Assembly (NCBI GenBank): GCA_031417395.1
Contig: JANOVM010000075.1
Location: 7,037 to 71,036 of the forward strand
Length of the DNA: 64,000 nucleotides
Origin: JADKIH01 sp031417395
GTDB taxonomy: Bacteria > Bacteroidota > Bacteroidia > AKYH767-A > 2013-40CM-41-45
Direction: 5' to 3'
The notes beneath the pieces are model-generated. The model saw only the letters and a program-made list of their open reading frames with translations, was not told the DNA's origin and did not search any database. The stretch's first letter is position 1. Every line of letters starts with the position of its first letter. Positions 8,518-16,612 of this stretch are shown here, in pieces. The translations under genes were made by a program, and so were the position numbers.

Positions 8518-10068
8518 CTATTTATATTCCCCAAATACTTTTCTCATTGCATCTGAAATCTCTCCCAGGGTGGCTGACTTTTCAACAGCATCTATTATTG
8601 CCGGCATTAAATTTACACCATCCTTTGCATCTTGTTCAACTTTCAAAATAGCATTTGCTGCCAATAAATTATTTCTTTCAGATTTTAACTTCTGCAATTT
8701 TTCAACCTGCAGCTGACGAATGGAATCGTCAACAGAGAATAATTTATCGAATGCCGGTTCTTCAACGATATATTGATTCAGGCCAACAATAATTCTATCA
8801 TTATTTTCAATGGCACGTTGATATTCATAAGAAGAAGCTGCTATTTCATTTTGCATAAATCCTGCTTCTATAGCAGCTACAGCGCCTCCCATGGAATCAA
8901 TACGATTAATGTACTCCATAGCTTTTGCCTCCAATTCATCAGTTAGTGTTTCAACGAAATAAGAACCGGCCAAAGGATCAACCGTTTCTGTCACCCCGCT
9001 TTCGCTGGCAATAACCTGTTGTGTTCGAAGTGCAATGCGCGCCGCTTCTTCCGTAGGTAAACTAAGCGCTTCATCATATCCATTTGTATGCAGTGATTGT
9101 GTTCCTCCCAGAACAGCAGACAAAGCTTGCAGCGTAACTCTGACAATATTATTCATTGGCTGTTGTGCCATGAGTGTTGAACCTCCTGTCTGTGTATGAA
9201 ATCGAAGCATCATGGCTTTCGGATCTGTTGCTCCCATTTCTTTCATCATCTTTGCCCACATTCTCCTTGCTGCTCTGAATTTTGCAGCCTCCTGGAAAAC
9301 GTTATTATGAGCATTAAAAAAGAATGATAAACGTTTACCAAAGACATTTATGTCAAGTCCTTTTTCAATAGCAGATTTTACATAGGCTTTTCCATTGGCT
9401 AATGTAAATGCAAGTTCCTGCACTGCCGTAGAACCTGCTTCGCGAATATGATATCCGGAAATCGAAATTGTATTCCATTTAGGAACTTCTTTACTGCAAA
9501 ACTCAAAAATATCTGTAATAATGCGCATAGAGGGCTTCGGTGGATAAATATAGGTTCCCCTTGCAGCATACTCTTTTAAAATATCGTTTTGAATGGTGCC
9601 GGAAATTTTTTTAAGGTCTGCTCCCTGCCTCTTGGCCAAAGCAATATAAAATGCCAGCAAAATGGAAGCCGTTGAATTAATCGTCATCGATGTGCTAATT
9701 TTCTCAAGCTCGATCTTATCAAAAAGAATTTCCATGTCTCTCAAAGAATCAATAGCTACACCCGCTTTACCAACTTCCCCTTCCGATAAAGCATGGTCTG
9801 AATCATAACCAATTTGTGTAGGAAGATCAAATGCTACAGACAAACCGGTAGTACCTTGTTCGAGAAGAAAATGATACCGCTTGTTTGACTCTTCTGCAGT
9901 AGAAAAACCGGCATATTGCCGCATAGTCCACAGCTTACTTCTATACATATCAGGCTGCACACCTCTTGTAAAAGGAAATTCGCCGGGCAGTTCTTTAACA
10001 GTATCATGGCCTGTGTATACCTGCTTGATTTCAATACCGCTTTCCGTTTTTATTTTTTTATCCGTCAA
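8518..10068 (-). CDS. Methylmalonyl-CoA-mutase-type acyl-CoA mutase, large (catalytic) subunit
   Basis: This 516-residue protein covers the catalytic TIM-barrel of the adenosylcobalamin-dependent mutases and ends before a B12-binding domain (no DxHxxG motif), so it must pair with a separate small subunit not present here. Family motifs are 'FPFTRGVQPDMY', 'WTMRQYAGFSTAEESNKRY', 'GLSVAFDLPTQIGYDSD', 'ISISGYHIREAGSTA' and 'QTGGSTLMAQQP'. Split-subunit enzymes of this form include methylmalonyl-, isobutyryl- and hydroxyisobutyryl-CoA mutases, so the substrate is not assigned. The start appears to be TTG at 10068; no ATG exists before residue 40, which is inside conserved sequence. It is followed 3' by a convergent DivIC gene. 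Confidence 0.85.
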   Translation of the reverse strand: MTDKKIKTESGIEIKQVYTGHDTVKELPGEFPFTRGVQPDMYRSKLWTMRQYAGFSTAEESNKRYHFLLEQGTTGLSVAFDLPTQIGYDSDHALSEGEVGKAGVAIDSLRDMEILFDKIELEKISTSMTINSTASILLAFYIALAKRQGADLKKISGTIQNDILKEYAARGTYIYPPKPSMRIITDIFEFCSKEVPKWNTISISGYHIREAGSTAVQELAFTLANGKAYVKSAIEKGLDINVFGKRLSFFFNAHNNVFQEAAKFRAARRMWAKMMKEMGATDPKAMMLRFHTQTGGSTLMAQQPMNNIVRVTLQALSAVLGGTQSLHTNGYDEALSLPTEEAARIALRTQQVIASESGVTETVDPLAGSYFVETLTDELEAKAMEYINRIDSMGGAVAAIEAGFMQNEIAASSYEYQRAIENNDRIIVGLNQYIVEEPAFDKLFSVDDSIRQLQVEKLQKLKSERNNLLAANAILKVEQDAKDGVNLMPAIIDAVEKSATLGEISDAMRKVFGEYK

Positions 10069-10097
10069 AGTATATTCGTTATTTGATTAAAAATTTA

Positions 10098-10664
10098 TTA
10101 TCCCAGAATTTTTTTTGCTTCTGATTTTAGAAAGTCTATTGCCTTTTGATTGGGAAGATTTTCCATATTAAGAACCTGTTCAAAAATCTGTGAACTCATT
10201 TGTATGCCTGAAGCATTTGCACCGACATGACTGAATGCATTGTTGATGATTCTGATAATCTCTTCTTTGGCATCCTTAATTTCGTCCCAGGCTTGCTGAC
10301 TTACATAAATCTGCTGAGAAAAGTTGTGTTCAAATTCTGTTCTGACAGTTATAACCAATTCGGATTGAAGCTGTGAAGCAGCCATGCCTCCCCGGTGAAC
10401 CCTTACCAGCAGAGCATTTGGAGAGATCCTTTCCAGAAATAAGACAAGCCTTTCATACGCCTGTAATTTTAACGGCAAAGATTCTCGCTGTCTCATTAGC
10501 TTCTCTTCTGCAGATTGCAAATGCAAATCCCTTTCGATAAACTTACGTAAAGTCACTTGTTGACTTTCTAGAAATCGCTTCATAACCGTAAACATACCAA
10601 ACATGACAATTACGGCAGGAATGAAGTAGAATAAAATATCTGTAAATGGTTTTATATTTTCCAT
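10098..10664 (-). CDS. Conserved membrane-anchored protein of unknown function
   Basis: I choose the ATG at 10664 (188 residues, MENIKPF...), which lies 10 bases after the stop of the upstream gene; an in-frame ATG at 10706 would overlap it. There is one N-terminal transmembrane segment (about residues 7-27), then a helical cytoplasmic part containing 'RQRESLPLKLQAYERLVLFLERISP'-like sequence (positions ~50-75), 'ELVITVRTEFEHNFSQQIYVS' (~95-115) and a C-terminal helix. The pattern resembles a family of Bacteroidota proteins with no assigned function. It is probably co-transcribed with the GlmU-like gene upstream. Confidence 0.65.
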   Translation of the reverse strand: MENIKPFTDILFYFIPAVIVMFGMFTVMKRFLESQQVTLRKFIERDLHLQSAEEKLMRQRESLPLKLQAYERLVLFLERISPNALLVRVHRGGMAASQLQSELVITVRTEFEHNFSQQIYVSQQAWDEIKDAKEEIIRIINNAFSHVGANASGIQMSSQIFEQVLNMENLPNQKAIDFLKSEAKKILG

Positions 10665-10674
10665 AGAATAATTT

Positions 10675-11862
10675 TTACCACGCTCTGTATTTAGTGGTGC
10701 TATCAAATAAATCTCTTAATATATCCTGCTCCACTTTATTGAAATCCATATGACGTCGTTCATAAACTCTGTTCGCTACGTCCAATGCATCTTCTAGTCT
10801 ATAAGTAATAAAACCTTCAGACCCTCCCCATGAAAAGGAAGGAATGAATTTAGGAGGAAAACCATTGCCGAAAATATTCGCACTTACACCTACAACTGTA
10901 CCGGTATTGAACATAGTGTTAATGCTGCATTTAGAATGATCCCCCATAATTAATCCGCAAAATTGAAGCCCGGTGTTTATATAATTTTCATCTTTATAAT
11001 TCCAGACCTTAATCTTTGAATAATTATTTTTCAAATTGGAATTGTTGGAATCGGCTCCAAGATTGCACCATTCACCAATAACAGAATTCCCTAAAAATCC
11101 ATCGTGGGCTTTATTCGTATACCCGGAGATTACTGAATTGTTTATTTCACCTCCAACTTTTGAAAATGGTCCAATAGTGGTTGAACCATAAATCTTCGCT
11201 CCCATCTTAACCTGTGATTGTTCTCCTAATGCAAACGAACCGCGTATCATGGCTCCTTCCATAATTTCAGAATCTTTTCCAATGTATATATGACCTCCCG
11301 AAGCATTTAGCATGGCACATTCAACACGAGCTCCAGCCTCAATAAATATATTTTCAGGAGCTATTATAGAATTGGTGGAATTTATTGTCTGCGACTTCCT
11401 ACCCTTGGTCAGAAGTTGAAAATCGTTTTTTAATGCTTCATCATTTTTAGAAAAAATGTCCCAGGGAAATTTTATACTTAAAAATTCGCTTTTGCAAGGA
11501 AGACTTTCCGTGAAAACTACTTCCGATATTTTTTTAATGCCGTCAACACTTCCATCTATTCTTCCTGCAACTAACAAGTCGCCTTTTACAAGCGCTTCGC
11601 CGGATTTTAAAGATTCAATTTCTAGTATTAACTGTTCAGACGGTAAAACAGATCCGTTGATAAACAAATTACTTTTTCCGGGAATGTAGAGATACTTCCT
11701 TTGCAAAAAATCAGCAGTCAAGAAAGAAAAATCTCCCTCAAAAAACTTTTCCCATTTCTCTCGTATTCGAAGTATTCCAATACGTATTTCTGCAACAGGT
11801 CGTGTATGCGTTAGCGGCTTTAAACTCAAACCGGAATCATCATCAAATAATATGTAATTCAT
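10675..11862 (-). CDS. GlmU-like protein: putative sugar nucleotidyltransferase with left-handed beta helix
   Basis: The ATG at 11862 gives 395 residues starting MNYILFDDDSG; the in-frame ATG at 11880 adds six poor residues. The N-terminal third resembles the GlmU-family of Bacteroidota ('LKPLTHTRPVAEIRIGILRIREKW'), but the classical pyrophosphorylase signature LxxGxGTRM is not visible. The C-terminal half has hexapeptide repeats ('IYIGKDSEIMEGAMIRG', 'VKMGAKIYGSTTIGPFSKVGG', 'SVIGEWCNLGADSNNSN') that build a left-handed beta helix typical of acyltransferases. A role in UDP-amino-sugar or other activated-sugar metabolism is likely but unproven. It is downstream of the L31 gene, separated by a terminator. 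Confidence 0.75.
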   Translation of the reverse strand: MNYILFDDDSGLSLKPLTHTRPVAEIRIGILRIREKWEKFFEGDFSFLTADFLQRKYLYIPGKSNLFINGSVLPSEQLILEIESLKSGEALVKGDLLVAGRIDGSVDGIKKISEVVFTESLPCKSEFLSIKFPWDIFSKNDEALKNDFQLLTKGRKSQTINSTNSIIAPENIFIEAGARVECAMLNASGGHIYIGKDSEIMEGAMIRGSFALGEQSQVKMGAKIYGSTTIGPFSKVGGEINNSVISGYTNKAHDGFLGNSVIGEWCNLGADSNNSNLKNNYSKIKVWNYKDENYINTGLQFCGLIMGDHSKCSINTMFNTGTVVGVSANIFGNGFPPKFIPSFSWGGSEGFITYRLEDALDVANRVYERRHMDFNKVEQDILRDLFDSTTKYRAW

Positions 11863-11882
11863 AGCTTCAAAAGTAGTCAAAT

Positions 11883-11911
11883 AAAAAAAGTCCCCTAAAA
11901 ATCAGGGGACT
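11883..11911 (-). terminator. Intrinsic terminator after the L31 gene
   Basis: On the minus strand a stem GTCCCC(11905-11910)/GGGGAC(11890-11895) with a short AT loop is followed by seven T (11883-11889). It lies 46 bases after the L31 stop. Confidence 0.85.
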
Positions 11912-11956
11912 TAATTTGTAAAGTTTTATACAAAAATATAAGAGAAAGAAAATCAA

Positions 11957-12220
11957 TTATGATTTTACTTCTTTCTTTTTAGCATAACGTGAACGGAATT
12001 TATCAACGCGGCCTGCAGTATCAATAAGTTTCATCTTACCGGTGTAGTATGGATGAGACATATGGCTGATTTCAAGCTTAACCAAAGGATAATCTTTTCC
12101 GTCTGTCCACTTAATAGTGTCTTTTGTGTCAACAGTTGAACGAGTCATAAAGGCATAATCACACGATATGTCCTTAAAAACCACCATTCTATAATTCTGG
12201 GGATGCAAATCTTTCTTCAT
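11957..12220 (-). CDS. rpmE2: 50S ribosomal protein L31 type B
   Basis: From the ATG at 12220 the protein has 87 residues starting MKKDLHPQNYRMVVF. It shows the L31 type B landmarks 'FKDISCDYAFMTRST', 'DYPLVKLEISHMSHPYYTGK' and 'DTAGRVDKFRSRYAKKK'. The zinc-binding CxxC pair of the A type is absent, which is the zinc-independent form. It assembles at the 50S central protuberance and bridges to the 30S. It has a full promoter (12240-12269) and terminator (11883-11911), so it is probably a single-gene unit. Confidence 0.95.
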   Translation of the reverse strand: MKKDLHPQNYRMVVFKDISCDYAFMTRSTVDTKDTIKWTDGKDYPLVKLEISHMSHPYYTGKMKLIDTAGRVDKFRSRYAKKKEVKS

Positions 12221-12239
12221 GATTTTATTATTGAGGGTG

Positions 12240-12269
12240 CAAAAATACACTTATTTACTGATATTACAA
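12240..12269 (-). promoter_or_regulatory. Promoter of the L31 gene
   Basis: On the minus strand TTG (12267-12269), a 19-base spacer and TATTTTTG (12240-12247) match the Bacteroidota consensus in both elements and spacing. The leader to the ATG at 12220 is only about 12 bases. Confidence 0.75.
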
Positions 12270-12507
12270 AAAAATCAACTTTTCGTATTAATCCCCGTTT
12301 TATCTATATTAATAACATTTTTTGAAAGAAAAGCAACTATTTAATTACTTTAATTTAACATTATTATTCTTTAAAGTATTGACTTAAAATAATCTGTAGC
12401 TTATCTTCGAGAACTTTAATCCCCATAACTAAACAATAGCATAATCGGAACAATTTCTATTTTAGAATGTTGAAAATATCGTTGTTTTAAAGCTATTTAC
12501 AATCCCA

Positions 12508-14208
12508 ATGAAGGAAGAATTAATTCAAAAACTGGAAGACTTATTGAAAGAAGAAGTCACCACTGAAACATTTGCCCAAGCCGATGACCTGAAAAATCAG
12601 TATCTGCAAAAAAGCGAAGAAATGAACAATGAAACGCTACAGAACTTTCTTAAAGAAGGCGGACTTGTAGAGAATTTCGAAACTCAAAAAGATCCTAACG
12701 ACAGCCGTTTTAGCGAACTGATGCACATACTTTCCGACCGTGAAAGTAAATTCAGAAAAATGCGGACTGATGAAATTGTTACCAAGCAAAAGGAAAAAGA
12801 AAAAGTAATTGCCGACCTGGAAAAATTAATTGCTGAAGAAACTAATATTGGTAAGGCATTTCACGCATTTAAGGAATTACAGACGCGCTGGAACGAAATA
12901 GGCAACGTCCCTAACAGAGAATATAAAAACCTGCAAAGCATTTACCACCGTCATTCACACAACTTTTACTACAACATGAAGTTGAGTAAGGATTTGCGTG
13001 AACTTGATTTCAAAAGAAATTTTGAACAGCGTAGTCAGCTGCTTTTAAAGATTGAATCACTTATCCCGATGGAATCTATAAAGGGTATTGAGCGCATGAT
13101 TAATCTGTACCGCATGGAATGGTCGGAACTTGGTCCAACTGCTCCTGAAACTGTTGAACCACTTAGGACGCGTTACAGAGAACTCATCGGTCAGGTATTT
13201 CAAAAAATCAGAGGCCATTATCAGGAAAGACAAGGAGAAGAAGCCGCAAACCTAGAAGAAAAAAAGAAAATTCTTGAGCGTGCAAAAGCTTTAAGTGAGG
13301 AAACCTGCACTACTGCTAAGCAATTCCAGAATATTACGGAAAGCTTTAACAATCTTTTTGAAGAATGGAAGAAAATCGGAATGGGTCCTAAGTCTGAAAA
13401 CGATAAAGTTTGGGAAGAATTCCGTCAGGCTATGAATTCATTCTATACAAAAAGACGCGGCTTTTTCGGTGAGTTAAAGAAATCTTCTAAAATCAATAAA
13501 GATAAAAAACTGGCAATTATTGCTAAAGCTGAAGAAATTTCTCTTGCCAAACACGAAAATTTTGACGAGCCCACAAAAGAAATACTGAACCTTCAGAATG
13601 AATGGAAAACTGCAGGCCATATCGAACAATGGGAAGAAAATAAATTGTGGAAGAAATTCAGAGAAGTTTGCGATAACTTTTTTAATGCTAAACGCGAACA
13701 GTATTCTGCAAGAGATGCTGAACATATAAAAAACCTGGAACTGAAGGAAGAGCTTGTTAAACGAGTAGAATCCTTTGTTGCAAGCGGCAATCACGAGGAA
13801 GATATTAAAACTCTTCGATCCTTTTCCGATGAGTGGAAAACTATTCAGCATGTGCCGATTAAAGAGAAGCAACGCATCTGGGAAAAGTTTAAAAAAGCAC
13901 TTGACAATTGTTACGATACACTTAAGATGGAATCATCACAAAAACATCTTTTGAAATTTCGCAACAGCGTTGATTCCTTGTCTCAATCAGAAGATTCAGG
14001 AAACCTGCTTAGAAAAGAGAAAAGTTCCATTCGTGAAAAAATCAATAAACTACAGGCAACAATCAATCAATACGAAAACAATCTTGGTTTCTTTAGAAGC
14101 TCCAAAAACATGGCTCCTTTGCTTGTTGAAGTTGAAAGCAATTTAAACAGAGCTAAAGAGGAAATGAAACTTTTGCAAAACAAGTTAAAGATGTTTGCTG
14201 AGCAATAG
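12508..14208 (+). CDS. DUF349 repeat protein
   Basis: This 566-residue, highly charged, helical protein carries about five DUF349 repeats, each with a 'W..IG/..W..', 'LW.KFR..C..FF..' or 'WEEFRQAMNSFY' core (e.g. 'ELQTRWNEIGNVP', 'EWKKIGMGPKSENDKVWEEFR'). A C-terminal coiled coil ('EKINKLQATINQYENNLGFF') ends it. DUF349 proteins are soluble and widespread in Bacteroidota; their molecular role is not established. It is a single gene between a 290-base AT-rich gap (12221-12507, nothing else seen beyond the L31 promoter) and the lipoprotein gene at 14348. Confidence 0.85.
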   Translation: MKEELIQKLEDLLKEEVTTETFAQADDLKNQYLQKSEEMNNETLQNFLKEGGLVENFETQKDPNDSRFSELMHILSDRESKFRKMRTDEIVTKQKEKEKVIADLEKLIAEETNIGKAFHAFKELQTRWNEIGNVPNREYKNLQSIYHRHSHNFYYNMKLSKDLRELDFKRNFEQRSQLLLKIESLIPMESIKGIERMINLYRMEWSELGPTAPETVEPLRTRYRELIGQVFQKIRGHYQERQGEEAANLEEKKKILERAKALSEETCTTAKQFQNITESFNNLFEEWKKIGMGPKSENDKVWEEFRQAMNSFYTKRRGFFGELKKSSKINKDKKLAIIAKAEEISLAKHENFDEPTKEILNLQNEWKTAGHIEQWEENKLWKKFREVCDNFFNAKREQYSARDAEHIKNLELKEELVKRVESFVASGNHEEDIKTLRSFSDEWKTIQHVPIKEKQRIWEKFKKALDNCYDTLKMESSQKHLLKFRNSVDSLSQSEDSGNLLRKEKSSIREKINKLQATINQYENNLGFFRSSKNMAPLLVEVESNLNRAKEEMKLLQNKLKMFAEQ

Positions 14209-14287
14209 CGTTAAATTGATTTTATTAATTGCTTCCAATACTCGGATAAATTTATTTCTAATTTAAATTTTATTGCTTTACGAACGT

Positions 14288-14295
14288 TACCTTTG
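14288..14295 (+). promoter_or_regulatory. Candidate -7 box (TACCTTTG)
   Basis: An exact TAnnTTTG match lies about 50 bases upstream of the lipoprotein start at 14348. No TTG sits at -33 spacing. Confidence 0.4.
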
Positions 14296-14347
14296 AGGGA
14301 TCTTTCCATTTCACCAAACGAAAATCCTTTAGGTTAAAAGTAAATCA

Positions 14348-15835
14348 ATGCGCATTCTACATTACATATTCCTTTGTTTCTTGATTTCTTTAATGGTATT
14401 AAGTTCATGTAAGAAAGAAGAATTCGAAACAGGTAACGTTGACCTTACATTTTCTGCCGATACCATACTTTTTGATACTGTTTTCACTACCGTTGGAAGT
14501 GCAACAGAGGTTTTTACTGTATATAACTCCGGTAATAAGGACGTAAAAGTTTCCTCTATTCGACTGGCAACAGGGGAAAGTTCTAACTTCAGACTTAATG
14601 TTGATGGTGTCGCAGGTAAATCATTCAGCGATGTAATTATAGGAGCCAAAGACAGTATTTTCATTTTTGTTGAAGTTACTGTTGATCCCAACAATCTTAC
14701 TACTCCATTGATTATTACGGATTCTATTCTTTTTAATGCTAACAATTTTCAGCAGGATATTGATCTCGTGGCCTGGGGACAGGATGCTTACTTCCATCGC
14801 CCTGCTCCAAATTCGCAGATTTCCCCATTCTTTTTTCTTAATTGCAATGAAGTCTGGAATAGCGACAAACCTCACGTTATTTACGGTTATGCTGTAGTAG
14901 ATTCCGCTTGTACACTTACCGTAAATGAAGGCACAAACGTTTACTTTCACCCAGGTTCAGGAATATTAGCCTTAACATCATCTACACTTCTCGTAAATGG
15001 AACACAACAAAATAAAGTTACTTTTCAGGGCGACCGCCTGGGAGAAGATTATAAAGATGTTCCGGGACAATGGGATAGAATTTGGCTTTCAAGTATAAAT
15101 AGAAATTTTAGTTCTGATTATATTACTCCAGGTACCAGGAATTCTTCCATAAAAAATGCAGTTATAAAAAATGGAACAATTGGTTTACTCGTTGATACTA
15201 CTTACGACAGTAATCCTTCCACAGTGACCCTTCATTTGGAAAACACTATCATTAAAAATATGGCATCGAATGCAATTGCACTTCGGGGATCGAGTGTAAA
15301 TGCCTTTAATTGTGTATTTGCCAATTGCGGTGCACAGACAACAAATATCCTCTATGGCGGAGTATACAACTTTTATCATTGCACGTTTGCTAACTTCTGG
15401 AGCAACGGCCAAAGAAACGATCCTGCACTTACCTTAAATAATTATTTCGGATTAAATCTTCGTTCACTGAATGCTTATTTTGGCAATTGCATTATTTATG
15501 GAAGCAATGAAGAAGAATTAGACCTGGATTCTTTTCCGATTGGAAATGTCTTCAATTATCATTTTGATCACGCTTTGCTGAAAGTGAAAAGCACATTTTC
15601 AACGAACAATACAGCGCGTTATACTGCTGTTTTAAAAGCGTACAATTCATTTAACGATCCATTGTTTAAGGATGTCGATAATAACGATTATCAGCTTGAT
15701 TCGCTTAGTAGTCCGGCTATTAATGCGGGTGATATCAATATTACGAATACCAATGCGATTTTGAACTCTGATATCTTAGGAAACTCGCGCCAGCTTCCTC
15801 CTGCTCCTGATCTTGGAGCATATGAAAGACGCTAA
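14348..15835 (+). CDS. Lipoprotein with right-handed parallel beta-helix
   Basis: This 495-residue protein begins with a lipoprotein signal peptide whose lipobox is 'LSSCKK' (Cys at about 20). A domain of Ig-like type covers about residues 25-140 ('DTVFTTVGSATEVFTVYNSGNKDVKVSSI', in pieces). It is followed by a parallel beta-helix of short strands ('NVYFHPGSGILALTSSTLLVNGTQ', 'AIALRGSSVNAFNCVFANCG', 'NFYHCTFANFWS'). The end 'SPAINAGD' and 'DLGAYERR' is typical of the choice-of-anchor/beta-helix proteins. It probably binds polysaccharide at the outer surface or in the periplasm; no catalytic residues are identified. Confidence 0.75.
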   Translation: MRILHYIFLCFLISLMVLSSCKKEEFETGNVDLTFSADTILFDTVFTTVGSATEVFTVYNSGNKDVKVSSIRLATGESSNFRLNVDGVAGKSFSDVIIGAKDSIFIFVEVTVDPNNLTTPLIITDSILFNANNFQQDIDLVAWGQDAYFHRPAPNSQISPFFFLNCNEVWNSDKPHVIYGYAVVDSACTLTVNEGTNVYFHPGSGILALTSSTLLVNGTQQNKVTFQGDRLGEDYKDVPGQWDRIWLSSINRNFSSDYITPGTRNSSIKNAVIKNGTIGLLVDTTYDSNPSTVTLHLENTIIKNMASNAIALRGSSVNAFNCVFANCGAQTTNILYGGVYNFYHCTFANFWSNGQRNDPALTLNNYFGLNLRSLNAYFGNCIIYGSNEEELDLDSFPIGNVFNYHFDHALLKVKSTFSTNNTARYTAVLKAYNSFNDPLFKDVDNNDYQLDSLSSPAINAGDINITNTNAILNSDILGNSRQLPPAPDLGAYERR

Positions 15836-15866
15836 TTAAATAGGAATAACTCAGAAAAGCATAATC

Positions 15867-16454
15867 TTGACCGGTCTTTTTTCCATCGCATATATACCTC
15901 CTATTTCCTATTTCCAAAAACTTAAGGAAGTCGATAAAATTATTATTGACCAACATGAACATTATGAAAAGCAGTCATACAGAAACCGCTGCTGCATAAG
16001 CGGTCCCAATGGGAAGCAGTCTCTTTCAATTCCTGTGCTTCATGAAAACCTTTTCAGAACACCTATCAATCAGGTAAAAATGCAGTCGGATTCCCACTGG
16101 AAGATGATTCATTGGAGGTCAATAGAATCAGCGTATAGAAATTCACCTTATTTTGAATTCTATGAAGAGGAACTTTTTTATGCCTTTAGTGATCGGACCG
16201 AATTTCTCTTTGAATTCAATCTAAACATTTTAAAAATTCTCATGACTATCTTTAAAATTCAGGGTCCTCCGGAACTTACAAATGAATATCAGAAGGAACA
16301 TCAGGGACTAATCGATTTCCGTCATGCATTTCATCCCAAAATAAATTCGGGCACCTTTCCTGAATACAGACAGGTTTTTTCAGATAGAAATGGATATCAA
16401 AATGACCTCTCTGTCATCGACTACCTTTTCAATTGCGGCCCGGTTTTGATTTGA
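15867..16454 (+). CDS. WbqC-family protein
   Basis: This 195-residue protein matches the WbqC family pattern: 'IAYIPPISYFQKL', 'DQHEHYEKQSYRNRC', 'ISGPNGKQSLSIPV' and 'HWKMIHWRSIESAYRNSPYF'. The family is found in O-antigen and other glycan loci and is thought to act in sugar nucleotide or glycan modification, but its reaction is not established. The start is TTG at 15867: a stop codon at 15837-15839 and no ATG or GTG in between leave no alternative before residue 71. It begins 32 bases after the lipoprotein gene, so the two may share a transcript. Confidence 0.8.
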   Translation: MTGLFSIAYIPPISYFQKLKEVDKIIIDQHEHYEKQSYRNRCCISGPNGKQSLSIPVLHENLFRTPINQVKMQSDSHWKMIHWRSIESAYRNSPYFEFYEEELFYAFSDRTEFLFEFNLNILKILMTIFKIQGPPELTNEYQKEHQGLIDFRHAFHPKINSGTFPEYRQVFSDRNGYQNDLSVIDYLFNCGPVLI

Positions 16455-16612
16455 AGATTTTGCATTTTAATAGTGTAAAATGACTTTTTAGATTTTTTTT
16501 TGCGAACTTTCTCTGGGAACTAAGAAATAAAGAGCAATAAATATTAATATTCTTAAATCCAAGGTACATTTTAATTCGTAGGTTAATTTGGAACTTCAAA
16601 TCAGACTTACAA

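Noticed and set aside
13474..13872. 132-residue open frame antisense to the DUF349 gene
   Set aside because: It lies wholly inside a well-supported gene with repeat structure and shows no protein family signature; low-complexity Phe-rich content is what the reverse of Lys/Glu-rich coding gives.
14362..14745. 127-residue open frame antisense to the beta-helix lipoprotein gene
   Set aside because: It overlaps the start of a gene with a clear lipobox; there is no promoter or family signal for the reverse frame.
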